A DNA stretch of 64,000 nucleotides from positions 5,986,001 to 6,050,000 of the forward strand of contig NC_016458.1 in NCBI RefSeq assembly GCF_000226115.1, in the 5' to 3' direction. Under the pieces are notes generated by a model. It searched no databases, had not been told where the DNA came from, and saw only the letters and a list, made by a program, of their open reading frames with translations. Origin of the DNA: Thermothielavioides terrestris NRRL 8126. Its lineage: Eukaryota > Ascomycota > Sordariomycetes > Sordariales > Chaetomiaceae. The position numbers were made by a program, and so were the translations under genes. Every line of letters starts with the position of its first letter. The first letter of the stretch is position 1. Shown piece by piece: positions 54,204 through 64,000 of this stretch.

Positions 54204-54916
54204 GATGCGCAGGTTCGACAGCGAAATAGTGTGCTGAGTTCGGGACCCGGACACTGCGCGAAGCGGAGAGACGCTTCGCAGGGCAACCGCGGAGCGCGCG
54301 GCAAGTCTGAGGGAGGACAGCTTGGCAAACGGAGGGAAACAACAAGAACGAAGGAATTGGGCGGATTTGGCGCGGTGCAGAGGCAGATTGGGCCGCTCAG
54401 ATGGAGTTGCAGATGGTCCGTCTGCCGATGGTGGGGTGAAGCAGCGAAAATGGCACACAATTTTGAGCCTGGGCAAGGGGAAAATGCGGGGCAAGTTGCT
54501 TGACTCAACAGAGGGGCAGGCACCTCGAACATTGGGCTGCTTCGAGAACCGTTTCGGGCGACTCACTAATGGGTGGCACGTGCAGGCCCTGTCCACCCGT
54601 GACCGCGCGCAGGTCTGGGACGCGTCTTCCGATCGCAGTGGCAATTGGCGAGTCGCGTGCATCGCGCGCCCTTCAAACCACGAATTGACGGCCCGGATCC
54701 ACCCCCCGCCTTTCGACCTGTCTGCCCCGTCTTGGCCCATTCAATTCCTGGGTCAATCATGGTTTACTTTTAGATTGGAACCGGCAGACTCCTTGATATT
54801 TAGTTGGTTGTTGTATCGGTCCTCGTTCTGTCGTATATACCCGTAACACGTTCGTCCGACTGCCTCCCTCCCTCGCCGTGCCGTTCTTGTGCGCTTGTCA
54901 TCGCCGCACCTCGAGG
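54204..54916. promoter_or_regulatory. Shared divergent promoter, ARC1 and LSH/IRC5 genes
   Basis: 713 bp between the two starts. On the minus strand the ARC1 frame remains open across 54204-54740. No motif was recognised. Confidence 0.45.
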
Positions 54917-57668
54917 ATGCCTTTCCTATCATCGGACGATGTCGATTCCGGAAGCTCGCCATCGCGGCTCCCAACCAGCGCTCCCTCGTCTCCGCCACCC
55001 GCGTCTCCGACGAGCCCAGCCTCCTCGAAGCCCAAGATGAGCTACACCAAGCTGCGAGAGGAGCAGATCCTCGCCGCTGAAGAGGAGAAGGCCCGGGAGG
55101 AGAATAACAAAGCCGAGGAGAGGCGCAGGAAGAAATGGAAGAAGCGCACGCTCAGCAAGGAGGAACGCGAGGCCAAAGCCAGGGACCTGGACGAGCTGCT
55201 CGCCCAGAGCGCTGCCTTCAGCAGCATCCTCACCAACAAGACAAAGGTGCTGGGCCGCGTGGGCACCAGCCTAGACGGCAAGACGCTTGGCGAGCACGAC
55301 TTGACCATGGCGAAACAGCCAAAGTGCATGGTTGGCGGCACCATGAGGGACTACCAGCTCGAGGGCTTGACTTGGATGTATGAGATCTGCATCCAGGGCA
55401 TGAGCGGGATTCTCGCGGACGAAATGGGCTTAGGTATGTCATATGTCCCAGTTTCGAGGCGCCTCCCCGCGCTGACATGAATCAGGCAAAACGGTTCAGA
55501 CAATCTCCTTGATTGCCCTGCTCCGCGAACAGGAGAGCTACCTCGGGCCGCATCTCATCGTTGCCCCCCTGAGCACCCTGTCCAACTGGCTGGACGAGTT
55601 CCACCAATGGGTCCCTTCCATCCCTGTGGTCATGTACCACGGCACGCCCCAGCAGCGCAACGAAATCTTCAAGACCAAAATCCAACGCCACCTCCGCGGC
55701 GGGAGGCCCACCGACAAGTTCCCCGTGGTCTGCACCAGTTACGAGATGGTCCTCAAGGACCGTGCCGCCTTGTCCAAGATCAACTGGGAGTTCATCATCA
55801 TCGACGAGGGACACCGCATGAAGAATTTCGACTCGAAGCTGTTCCGCGAGCTCAAGTCGTTTACTTCGGCCACACGCCTCCTGATTACCGGCACGCCGCT
55901 GCAGAATAATCTCAAAGAGCTATGGTCTCTACTCAACTTCCTGCTGCCCAAGATCTTTCGCGACTGGGAGGCCTTTGAGAGCTGGTTTGACTTCAGCGAT
56001 CTCGAAGACGAGGAGGGCACCGAAGAGTTCATCGCCGACAAGACCAAGCAGGAGCTCGTCAAGAAGATGCACATCGTGCTTCAGCCGCTGCTCCTACGCA
56101 GGGTGAAGGCCGACGTGGCAAAGTATCTTCCAAAGAAGCGCGAATACGTCCTATATGCGCCCATGACGAAGGAGCAGACGGATCTGTACAATGTCATCAA
56201 CGACAAGAACATTGACACGCGGGTCTATCTCGAGAACAAGGTAGTCGAGCGGCTCACGGGGACGACCACCAGCAAGGCGTCGTCCCCCGCTCGCAGCACT
56301 CGCTCGTCGAGGTCCAGCAGTGTGAAAATGGAGCCGGACACGGACGAGGATACTGCATCAACCAAAGCCAAGCTTTCCTGCCCGCCAGCTAAGAATGCAT
56401 TCGCATTGATGATGGGCAAGCTGCGCGCCCACGGGCCACCAGCTAAGCCTACCGCGACCGAAAAGCAGCCCTCGCCAAAGCTAGCAACAAAGGAGGCCAA
56501 GAGGAAGGTTCCACCCACGTCGGAGTCGCCAGCTTCAAAGAGGGCAAAGTCCAGCAGGCAGTCAACCCCAGCCAGCGCACGTGGTCGATCTTCGAGAGGG
56601 AGGAAGGTGTACAAGGAGGCCGATTCGGATGATGACTTGCTGGATGACGACGAGTTTGAGGCGAAGCTGGCCAGTGAGATCGGCGAGGCGGAGACTGACG
56701 ATTCTGAGAGCATTCTTGACGCGGAGGAATTTGAGCGGGTACAGACCCTAGAGCTGGCCAGTATGTCCCGTTGTGCCCCCCTGCCCCCATCGTCCATTTA
56801 CTCACCACCCTCAGAACGAGAAATCGCAAACAAGAAGCTTGGCAACCCGCTTTTGCAGCTGAGGCTCGTCTGCAACAGCCCGCACAACTTCTACAACCCC
56901 TGGGTGGCCGATGCCAACATGCCGGTCGACGAGAGCATCGTGACCGCGTCAGGGAAGATGCTGCTGCTCGACCGGCTCCTCCCGGAGCTCTTCAAGCGCG
57001 GTCACAAAGTGCTCATCTTCTCGCAGTTCAAAACACAGCTCGACATTCTCGAGGACTACTGCACCGAGCTCCGTAAGTGGCGTGTCTGCCGCATCGACGG
57101 CGGCGTGTCGCAGGAAGACAGGCGGGCGCAGATCCACGAGTTTAACCACAACCCGCGCCTCAAGATCTTCCTGCTCTCGACACGCGCAGGCGGGCAGGGC
57201 ATCAACCTCGCGAGCGCCGACACCGTCATCCTGTTCGACAGCGACTGGAACCCGCAGCAAGACCTGCAGGCGCAGGACCGGGCGCACCGCATCGGCCAGA
57301 CGCGGCCCGTCATCGTGTACCGGCTGGCGACGAAGGGCACTGTCGAGGAGGAGCTGCTCATGAGCGCCGACGCCAAGCGCCGGCTGGAGAAGCTGGTCAT
57401 CAAGAAGGGCGGGTTCAGGACGATGGGGCAGAAGATCGACATGCGCGAGGACCTGGACCGCGAGACGCTCAGAGCGCTGTTGCTGAAGGATGGGCTGGTG
57501 TACAAGTTCTCAGGAGATAAGGAGGTGTTGAGCGATGAGGATTTGCGTGTGCTGTGCGACCGGAGCGACGAGGCCTACGAGAGGGCGGCGGTCGGCGAGG
57601 GCGACGCGGATGGCTACAAGGTCATTGAGACGGGCGCAAGCGGGATCAAAGTGCCGGGAAAGGCATAG
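54917..57668 (+). CDS. SNF2-family chromatin remodeller, LSH/HELLS/IRC5 type
   Basis: Model: exons 54917-55433, 55486-56760 and 56815-57668, 881 aa. Homologous to LSH/DDM1 (mus-30 in Neurospora, IRC5 in yeast), ATPases acting in heterochromatin, DNA methylation and genome stability. After an N-terminal coiled, Lys/Glu-rich region comes the Snf2 core: MRDYQLEGLTWMYEIC, DEMGLGKTVQT (motif I, split by intron 1, near 168-175), FIIIDEGHRMKN (motif II, DEGH near 278-281), and LLITGTPLQNN. The lobe-2 motifs are STRAGGQGINLASADTVILF, DRAHRIGQTRPV and VYRL. An acidic, Ser/Lys-rich insert of about 180 residues separates the lobes. Intron 2 is 54 nt without an in-frame stop, so unspliced RNA stays open; splicing restores the conserved LELAKREIANKKLGNPL. 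Confidence 0.92.
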
Positions 57669-57893
57669 GCGCGTTTCTCAGGACAAACCATAGAGTCGGC
57701 GTCTGATCTGTGAGTTGCGAGCGATGTTTCTGTCACCCGATAATTGGATGAGCATGATCTGTACTGATCGGACTGGGCAATGGAATATGTAGTCCAGCCA
57801 CATATTTATTTTGAAGAGGGTCTATCCATTCAACCAAAGTCGTACCCCAGGTACGGATGACCGACAAGGTCTTGGGAAAAAAACACAGCGCGC

Positions 57894-58691
57894 CTACGAA
57901 GCCAGCCAGCCAGCGACGTCCCTTACTCCGTCCCCAATCCAATACATCCATCCCGCGTACAGCAGCAGACACCATTCCACCGTGTCCCTTGCCACGTCCC
58001 AGAAACCAACCTCCCGCCCCAAAGCAATCAACACCGCCGACGACACACCCACAATAATCCCAGACCAGTACCGACATAGCACACCCGCCCAGAACAGCGC
58101 CAGCTCCTTGACGACTTCAATCACCACCTCCACCAGCCAGGCCACCAGGCCCCAAGCACCCCACCCCGCCAAACGCGCCGCGACGCACCCGATCGCCACG
58201 TGCAGGTACGCCAGCCCTGTCTGGCCCAGCGCGGACCCGACGGCAGCGAGCACCGCTTCCTCGGCGGCGGGCGTCAGCGGCGCCGGCGCGGCAAGCAGCA
58301 CCAGCGCGAGGGCGAGCGGGTACGCGACCAGCAGCGTGCGCGCCGCGCGCACGCTGCCCGGCGCCGGCCACCGCAGCGCGTGCACCGTCGCCCAGTACGG
58401 CGAGGGCAGGCCGCCGCCGTTGGCCGGCGGCAGCAGCACGCGCGGCGGGCGGGTCAGCTGCGCGACGGGGCGCGCCAGCCAGTAGAGCAGGATGGCGGGC
58501 AGGTCTGGGTTGATGAGCATGGTGGCGCCGAGGGAGAGGAGCAGCGCCAGCTGGTGGTGGTTGATGTCGAAGAGGGCGGCTAGGGGGTTGGTGCTGGCGC
58601 AAGCGGCCGGCGGGCAGCCTGCGACCGGTTGGGGGCGGCGGGATGCCGCGTTGCAACTTACCCCGATGCACGAACGGTTTGGGAGGGACAT
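57894..58691 (-). CDS. Unknown multi-pass membrane protein
   Basis: A 265-aa frame from ATG 58691. Four to five hydrophobic segments are visible: LALLLSLGATMLINPDLPAI, TLLVAYPLALALVLLAAPAP, LVAWLVEVVIEVVKELALFW, IIVGVSSAVLIALG, and VEWCLLLYAGWMYWIG. The family was not recognised. A strong donor (GGG/GTAAGT) follows codon 10. If it is spliced to the in-phase acceptor before LALLLSL, the protein would lose a Cys/Pro-rich segment and begin MSLPNRSCIG-LALLL. Both models are plausible and the spliced one may be the true one. The gene is convergent with the LSH/IRC5 gene (225 bp between stops). Confidence 0.6.
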   Translation of the reverse strand: MSLPNRSCIGVSCNAASRRPQPVAGCPPAACASTNPLAALFDINHHQLALLLSLGATMLINPDLPAILLYWLARPVAQLTRPPRVLLPPANGGGLPSPYWATVHALRWPAPGSVRAARTLLVAYPLALALVLLAAPAPLTPAAEEAVLAAVGSALGQTGLAYLHVAIGCVAARLAGWGAWGLVAWLVEVVIEVVKELALFWAGVLCRYWSGIIVGVSSAVLIALGREVGFWDVARDTVEWCLLLYAGWMYWIGDGVRDVAGWLAS

Positions 58692-59406
58692 GGCTGTTGT
58701 TGTTGTTGCTTACCTTCTTCGAGTTCGTCTTTTGGCTGGGGGGCAGCTGGGTGAGGGGGGACTTCGTTCGGGTTTCCGGTGGATGGTGGTCGATCTGCTT
58801 GTTTGTTTGAATCTTTGGTGTTCCAGGTTCAAGTCTATGTTGTTGTAGATGCAACGGTTACTGCTCTGCAGCGACGTTGTTTGGTCAGGGATGGAAAGTG
58901 TGTGAGGAGTATTTGAGCGGCGGGGGACAAGTAATACGAAAAGCCAGGCATGGTAACTTGTGTCTGTGGTGTATTACAACAAAGCCCGGTTCGATGATAC
59001 AATGGGCCCCCTTTGTCCGAGTTATCGATGACCATGAGGGTGTGAAAGCCTTTGTGATATTGGATGATTGAATGCTCCCAAAATTAACCCAATGGGCATT
59101 GTTGTGTGAGGAAGACACAATAAGGGGGTGGGGCCGATGATGAGTACGGAGTAGGGGAGCCGAGTTTCCGATTGACAATGGATAACACGCTTTGTTCTCG
59201 GGCGAAGGTTGGAGCAGAAGACGATAAAGAGATGGCCATTGTGGTGCGGTCCAGATGTATAAATCCCATGTCTCCCGGGCAGGTGAGCTTCGTATTTTGT
59301 GTTGGTTCCGACTCGAACTACAAACCGTTGGTTGAATGGTTGAATCAACTGCCATCGATTGGGAGTCACAACTCAGGTGCTGCCAACAGAGTCAACTACT
59401 TTGATC
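58692..59406. promoter_or_regulatory. Divergent intergenic region
   Basis: 715 bp between the membrane-protein start (-) and the acidic-protein start (+). Short frames only; no motif recognised. Confidence 0.4.
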
Positions 59407-61404
59407 ATGTCGTTCAAAAGAAAAGCTGCCACTACCTCCGCGTGGGCAGCAACCAAGCGCCGTCGCCTCTGGGGCTCGGCTTCGTACAGAGGCCGGGGAC
59501 ACGCGGGCACCAGCATCCAGCCCCGACAGACACGGTCTCGAGCTGCACTGCCGGGCGCCGCACCGCTCCTGGTGCTTGACGACAAGGGAAAACCCACCGA
59601 GGTGCGGGAGGTGCAGCGCGCACCAAAGGCGCGGCAGCCGGAGGTGCCGCTAGTAGAGGCTCTCGGACGCTTCAGATGGCCCGCTGCTAGGAAACCCACA
59701 CAGGACTGCATTGCCGTGGCTACTCATTCTTCCATTCCTGGTTCCAAACCAGTTGCAGCTGCGGACTTGGTAAGCTTGGATTGCATTGGAGTGCCCCCTG
59801 ACGCTGTCGATGCTCCCAGTGCAGGCCCGGTTCCGAGCCAGCTTGTGGTGGCATCGATTGAGCGGGAGGCCGACTGTCACGAGCTTTCTCATATCCCGAG
59901 GAAGTCCGACGATTCCAGTGTCAGTCCAAGTTGCCCCCCCACGCCGTCCGCCCTAGATCGTGCCCCTTTCGTGAGGGAGGGAGCTCCCAGCCCTGAGCCT
60001 CGACTAAACTCTCCGTCGCAGAATATCCCGCCGACTCCGTCGAACGCAACGGCTACGGGACCTGATGAGCTCCCATGTCTGGTTTCAGTAGCGGAGACAC
60101 CGTTATCGCCTTTGAGTCACGGTCCGCTTGAGCGCAAGAGGAAGCAGAGCACCAGCCTCGGCACCGGCCCTTCTAGCCCATCGCTGTCTCCGAAGAGGCT
60201 CAAGCGCAGTCTTTCCGACACACCTAACGACGAACGTTGCATCATGCAATATCCGTCTGCCCCAGCCCTTGAGCTCAGTGCCATCCATTACGAAGAGAAG
60301 GTCCTTCTGTCCCCATCCATCAAGTCGGAACCAGCCTCGGATGCGGATGGTCTACTCCTGGACACGGTGCCCGCTGCCTGCAGTCCACCGCATATACTTC
60401 TTACCCCTCCGGAACCTGACCTCAACTACGATGCGCCAAGTGGTAGCGCCGGTAACTGCGGCGCTGACTACAACATCGTGAGGGGCGTGAAGCAGGAGCC
60501 CGAACTGCAAGGGGAGGAGGACGTGCCGTCGAGCACAGTCCCGGCTCAAGTCCCGAGCCCCCCGGATTCACTGAGCCTCCCAACCAGCCTGTTCCCCCGA
60601 CAAACCGAGATCCCGGGCCTTTTCACCCTCTACCCCAAACCTGAGCCGCAGCCCCAGACGGCCCCCGAACCATTAATCAAGGCAGAGGACACCCCGTCTG
60701 AACCGGGCGGCGCACCGACGTCCCTGTGCCCGGCCGCTCAGCAACACCTCACCGCTCCTACACCTCACTCGGAGATTCCCAGCATCAAAATAGAGGAAGA
60801 AGCCGAAGTAGAAGAGAAAGAAGAATCCCTCCCCCCCGAGCAGCAGGCCCTCTTCGCCCGCGACAGCGACGAAAGCAGCCTGTTCGCCACCCCGCACCCC
60901 CGCCGCGCAGACCGCCCGGCGGAGGGCTCGCCTTCCGCCAGCAGCTCCCGTCACATACTAAACGCCGACGGCGACGGCGACATAAAGATGTGCGCCGGTG
61001 TCCCGGGCGCCACAAGCCGAGACTCTGCCTGGCGGCCGGAGGAGGAGGCGGCCGTCGAGTGGGTGCTTGACGCTGTCAGTGTTGGGGCGGCGACTGCGGC
61101 GGCGGAGAAGGATGAGGAGATGGATGAGGAAAAGGAGGAGGAGAAGGAGGATCAGGAGGGGCTTGTCAGCTATGACGGCGATGTTGAGGATGCGGGGCTC
61201 TCGGACAGCGGGGACGAGGAGGTTCACCTCGCTGGCATTCATCATCGTGTCGAGGGTCTGCAGGCGCACCATCTCAGTTGGCCTGCCGTTGCGACTGAGT
61301 CCGCATCTCTGGAGGCTCGCCGCGCGACGTGGCCGATGCGCGAGTGCGAGGCGGCGGGTGCTATTGCTGCTGTTGGGGAGGTACCGCGCAGGAGCTCGAT
61401 TTGA
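59407..61404 (+). CDS. Unknown acidic, disordered protein with SUMO-type motifs
   Basis: Single exon, 665 aa. The frame extends upstream without another ATG, so ATG 59407 was chosen. It starts basic with a likely nuclear localisation signal (MSFKRKAA...TKRRRLWG). The body is rich in Pro, Ser and acidic residues, with no folded domain recognised, and the C-terminal third has long Glu runs (EEKEEEKEDQE). Four psi-K-x-E motifs occur: IKSE, VKQE, IKAE and IKIE, the form preferred for sumoylation. A second basic cluster (ERKRKQST, PKRLKRS) lies in the middle. A nuclear role is inferred from the signals only. Codon use is GC-rich like its neighbours, and an open frame of this length argues for a real gene. 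Confidence 0.7.
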   Translation: MSFKRKAATTSAWAATKRRRLWGSASYRGRGHAGTSIQPRQTRSRAALPGAAPLLVLDDKGKPTEVREVQRAPKARQPEVPLVEALGRFRWPAARKPTQDCIAVATHSSIPGSKPVAAADLVSLDCIGVPPDAVDAPSAGPVPSQLVVASIEREADCHELSHIPRKSDDSSVSPSCPPTPSALDRAPFVREGAPSPEPRLNSPSQNIPPTPSNATATGPDELPCLVSVAETPLSPLSHGPLERKRKQSTSLGTGPSSPSLSPKRLKRSLSDTPNDERCIMQYPSAPALELSAIHYEEKVLLSPSIKSEPASDADGLLLDTVPAACSPPHILLTPPEPDLNYDAPSGSAGNCGADYNIVRGVKQEPELQGEEDVPSSTVPAQVPSPPDSLSLPTSLFPRQTEIPGLFTLYPKPEPQPQTAPEPLIKAEDTPSEPGGAPTSLCPAAQQHLTAPTPHSEIPSIKIEEEAEVEEKEESLPPEQQALFARDSDESSLFATPHPRRADRPAEGSPSASSSRHILNADGDGDIKMCAGVPGATSRDSAWRPEEEAAVEWVLDAVSVGAATAAAEKDEEMDEEKEEEKEDQEGLVSYDGDVEDAGLSDSGDEEVHLAGIHHRVEGLQAHHLSWPAVATESASLEARRATWPMRECEAAGAIAAVGEVPRRSSI

Positions 61405-61684
61405 GGACGAATCCTACCGTAGAGCAAGACGGAAAGAACCATGTAGGCGGGAAATGTTGGTCGAGAAGGTAAGTAAGGCAAGAAATTTGGCGAAAAGTGT
61501 GGGTGCCCATTGAAGAATGGGTTTTTGGCTCAGCAGCAGTGAGGAAATTGTCGGCCTGGAGCCGAGCAATTAGATACTGTATGTACCCCTGACCGTACAT
61601 GTTTCCCTTCTTCATAATGACCCACAGCCACGACCAAGGATATATCACCATCACTAAGCCGCTCCTACAGTGTATTGTATCCCC

Positions 61685-62632
61685 TCAAATGCCCATCTCC
61701 TCATCACTCTCCCCGCGCCCAGCAGGCCCCTCGTCCTCCTCCTCTCTCGCCTCCTCCTCCTCCTCCCGCCGCGCCGCCTCCACGCTGGCCCCGATCTTCC
61801 TCACCCCGTCGACGACGGCAAGCACGAAGGCGCGGCTCTCAGCCAGCTCCAGCGCGCCGACGCCGCGCAGGCTCATCAGCCCGCCGCCGAACCCCTCCAG
61901 CGCGGCGGTGCTGCTGCGCATCTTGGCCGCGCGCACCTCCACCAGGTCGCGCAGCAGGCCACGCACTTCGCCCACTGCTGACGAGGACGAGGAAGACGAG
62001 GAAGATGAGGCGGCGGCCGCCGCCACGTCGTCGCCTGCGTGCGCGAGCAGCGCCTCGGCCACCTCCTGCCAGTGGTAGGGCAGGTAGCCGGCGGGAGCGT
62101 CGGCGGTGCAGGAGGGGCGGAAGGGCGCGGAGAGGGGGGTGTCGGTGGAGTTGTTGTAAGCGTCTTGGCGGTGCGCGATGCCGGGGCGGGAGGGGTCGGC
62201 GCGGGCAGGCGGCGGCGGCGGGTCGGAGAAGGCGGTCGGGTGTTCTTTGGTCTCGCGGTGGATGAGCGCTGAGAGGGAGGACGGGTGGAGCCAGGGCGGC
62301 GGGACGATGTTGGCGCGACGTTGCTTCTTGAGGAGGAGGGCCAGCCAGAGCGGGAGGTCGGCGCGGTGTGGCGGGCGGAGAGGTGGGGTTTTTCCCTAGG
62401 GGAGGGACAGACAGAGTATTAGCAAGCGGGCGGGAAGAAAAATGAAATTGGATCCCAGGCGCGCGGCGGGAAGAGAAGACACGGAAGGGAGGAAAAAAGA
62501 TCAAAGGGGTGCCAGTACAGCAAGCAAGTCGATACTTTCGAGCCGTTGGCGCGGCACGACGGTGACGAGCTCCATCTCGGCGAGGAAGGCCACCTCGGCG
62601 TGAGTTAGGCCTGGCGGGAGTGGAAGCGCCAT
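61685..62632 (-). CDS. PSF2: GINS complex subunit PSF2
   Basis: Part of the GINS tetramer that with Cdc45 and Mcm2-7 forms the CMG replicative helicase. Model: exons 62632-62519 and 62395-61685, 274 aa. The start [20 protein letters not shown] and the diagnostic [25 protein letters not shown] are joined exactly across a 123-nt intron. Then come [20 protein letters not shown] and the helical region [16 protein letters not shown], and [20 protein letters not shown] with [18 protein letters not shown] serine tract (from AGC/TCC repeats near 61995) and an acidic C-terminal tail ([13 protein letters not shown]) are lineage additions to the usual about 200-residue core. The stop lies 280 bp from the convergent acidic-protein gene. 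Confidence 0.95.
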
Positions 62633-63160
62633 TGCGGATCTGGTGCTGCAGGCGCCGGGTCGGATGTCACCTCATCGTGTGCGACAGTGGTGGTGGGCGG
62701 CTTCTCGCATGCGCGCAACGCGCAGTGGCTGCGATTGGCTTGTCTTTGCCGCGGACGCGTGCGGGAGAACACGAAGCAGTCGGAGTTGAGATGTTGAGAT
62801 TGGCATGGCAGGATTCACACAGCGGGGCACATCTGACGTTGCGCTTGGCTTTGCAGTGAGTTAGCGCCTTGGCGTCTCACAGGGCTGAAAGCGCTGGGGT
62901 CGGCGGGGGTGCATGCTTTCTGCAGCCCCGGCGCGGTCCGTTGGAGTGGGGCAGGCCGAAGTGTGCCTCGCCGATCTTAGCATCTGACATCACATAAGCA
63001 CCCGCCGCGCGACGGCTGTTCGGGTCCGGGAGCCGCGGACGCAACCCACCTGTGCGAGGCCACTGTGCCACAAGAAGGATGATTAGACCTATGTACTGCG
63101 TGCAGGGTACACAGCTTCGCGACACCGATGGCTCGGGTCACCCAGCCACGAGCGTCTGTG
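62633..63160. other. Intergenic between PSF2 and the AT-rich element
   Basis: The promoter side of PSF2. GC-rich, no gene recognised. Base composition changes sharply after about 63200. Confidence 0.45.
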
Positions 63161-63447
63161 TCACGTCAGGGGTAAGGGGTTCAGAGCTTGGCATAACGCA
63201 CTGGCCATAGTTTCCCCACTCCTAGATATATATATACTACGCTCTGTTCGCTCTTTAGCTTTCCTTTGTACTAGAACAACGTACTCTCTTTGCATTCCGA
63301 TGCTCTACTACGATCCTACCGTTGTATCTACACCTTATAGCTCGCTATAGTATATTAGTTATAAGCCTAGGCGCTCTATAATTGCACGTAGCAAGTAACC
63401 TATAGCAAGCTCTCTCTCTCTCCTTTTCTTATACTTTGCATCTTAAT
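63161..63447 (+). mobile_element. Probable leader or LTR part of a degraded retroelement
   Basis: AT-rich sequence rich in TA and poor in CA/TG pairs, with a TATATATATA stretch near 63226. It directly precedes the gag-like relic, as an LTR plus untranslated leader would. The LTR boundaries and the primer-binding site could not be fixed because the partner LTR is outside the window. Confidence 0.4.
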
Positions 63448-64000
63448 ATAACGACCACCGAGAGTAACTCAACTATTACGCTCTAGTCTTATGTAGATTA
63501 GACTAAGTAGTTTATAGAGCTTAAGATCTTAGCCCTAAGCAATAGCATCTAGGATAAATATAATCTAGATGCTCCTAATAAGCCCTAGGATAAATGACTA
63601 AAAGTTCCTATAGAGGAAAATACAATCGAAGAGCTTTATAAGAAGTACGCTAAAGTATTAGACGTTCTTTTGAAGTAAGTTTAGGCTCCTATCGAATAAG
63701 AGGTTACTACTAAGCTCGAAGCTATATATAAGGACTACTTTATAATCTCTACTATCTAGGAGAATAGGGTTAAATCGCGTTCACTTATCAACTAGTAGAT
63801 TATATACTCTATTTATTGGCCTTTGCTCAACGTTATATATATCGCTATCTTGAACGCTAGCCTTAGTAGCCTCTAGGCCCTTATCTATAAGCTCTATAAG
63901 TAGCTTGCGCCTACTAATACTCTTATAGAAGATATAGCTACTTATTAGTATATAATAGTCCTATAAAAAGCTTATAGAGTAGATATCAATCTATATAAAT
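63448..64000 (+). mobile_element. RIP-degraded retrotransposon gag-like frame, cut by the window edge
   Basis: One reading frame stays protein-like for over 180 codons up to the window end, broken only by stops. Most stops are TAG, with a few TAA and one TGA, exactly what C-to-T and G-to-A changes make from CAG, CAA and TGG. Between stops it reads as a helical, charged protein (VPIEENTIEELYKKYAKVLD, VTTKLEAIYKDYFIISTI), similar in style to gag of Copia-type elements. The frame begins with ATA where an ATG would fit (63448). No reverse transcriptase is visible in the window, so the superfamily is tentative. Confidence 0.7.

Noticed and set aside
53274..54503. 409-residue plus-strand frame
   Set aside because: Antisense of ARC1; Gly/Leu/Val-rich repetition caused by GC-rich codons on the other strand.

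Overview
This is nuclear DNA of a filamentous ascomycete, most likely a Sordariomycete and plausibly of the Chaetomiaceae. The coding DNA is GC-rich. Introns are short (mostly 50-130 nt), with GT..AG ends and CTRAY-type branch sites. The gene families are typical of Pezizomycotina (Zn2Cys6 regulator, NmrA-like protein, Git3-type receptor, Arb1, GH76 wall mannanase), and the right edge holds AT-rich DNA with the mutation signature of repeat-induced point mutation (RIP). The species call is inference; no rRNA or mitochondrial marker is present. Exon models were built by reading splice sites. For every multi-exon gene called complete, the exon lengths sum to a multiple of three.

Layout. 0.6-7 kb: GH76 mannanase (-), a frameshifted APH-family kinase (+), a telomere-like patch beside a long pyrimidine tract, and seven-exon glutamine synthetase (-) with GATA sites upstream. 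7-14 kb: a gene-poor stretch, an RNase H-fold protein (+), then a four-copy tandem array of tRNA-like units with internal Pol III-type boxes. 14-31.3 kb: housekeeping and RNA-biology genes: acyl-protein thioesterase-like hydrolase (-), PRP22 splicing helicase (-), PMP3-family proteolipid (+), Arb1 Argonaute chaperone (-), inositol polyphosphate multikinase (+), CLP1 (+), NmrA-like protein (-), Zn2Cys6 regulator (+). 31.3-41 kb: a shortened CCC1/VIT-like protein (-), secreted acid phosphatase with a PHO-type E-box (+), a decayed small secreted protein (+), Git3-like GPCR (+), class I glutamine amidotransferase (-). 41-50.5 kb: exopolyphosphatase (+), then ATP25 (-) and the mitochondrial RNA polymerase (+) transcribed divergently. 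52-62.6 kb: a 12-cysteine secreted protein (+), ARC1-like tRNA-binding cofactor (-), LSH/IRC5 remodeller (+), an unknown membrane protein (-), an unknown acidic protein with four psi-K-x-E motifs (+), GINS subunit PSF2 (-). From about 63.2 kb the window enters a RIP-degraded retroelement whose gag-like frame runs off the edge.

Most genes are independent housekeeping units, not a pathway cluster. Functional links that can be argued are the ATP25/RPO41 head-to-head pair (mitochondrial gene expression), the phosphate theme (acid phosphatase, polyphosphatase, inositol polyphosphate kinase, not contiguous), and genome-defence factors (Arb1, LSH) in the same window as a RIP-mutated element. The least conventional structure is the tRNA-like tandem array at 12.4-13.6 kb.
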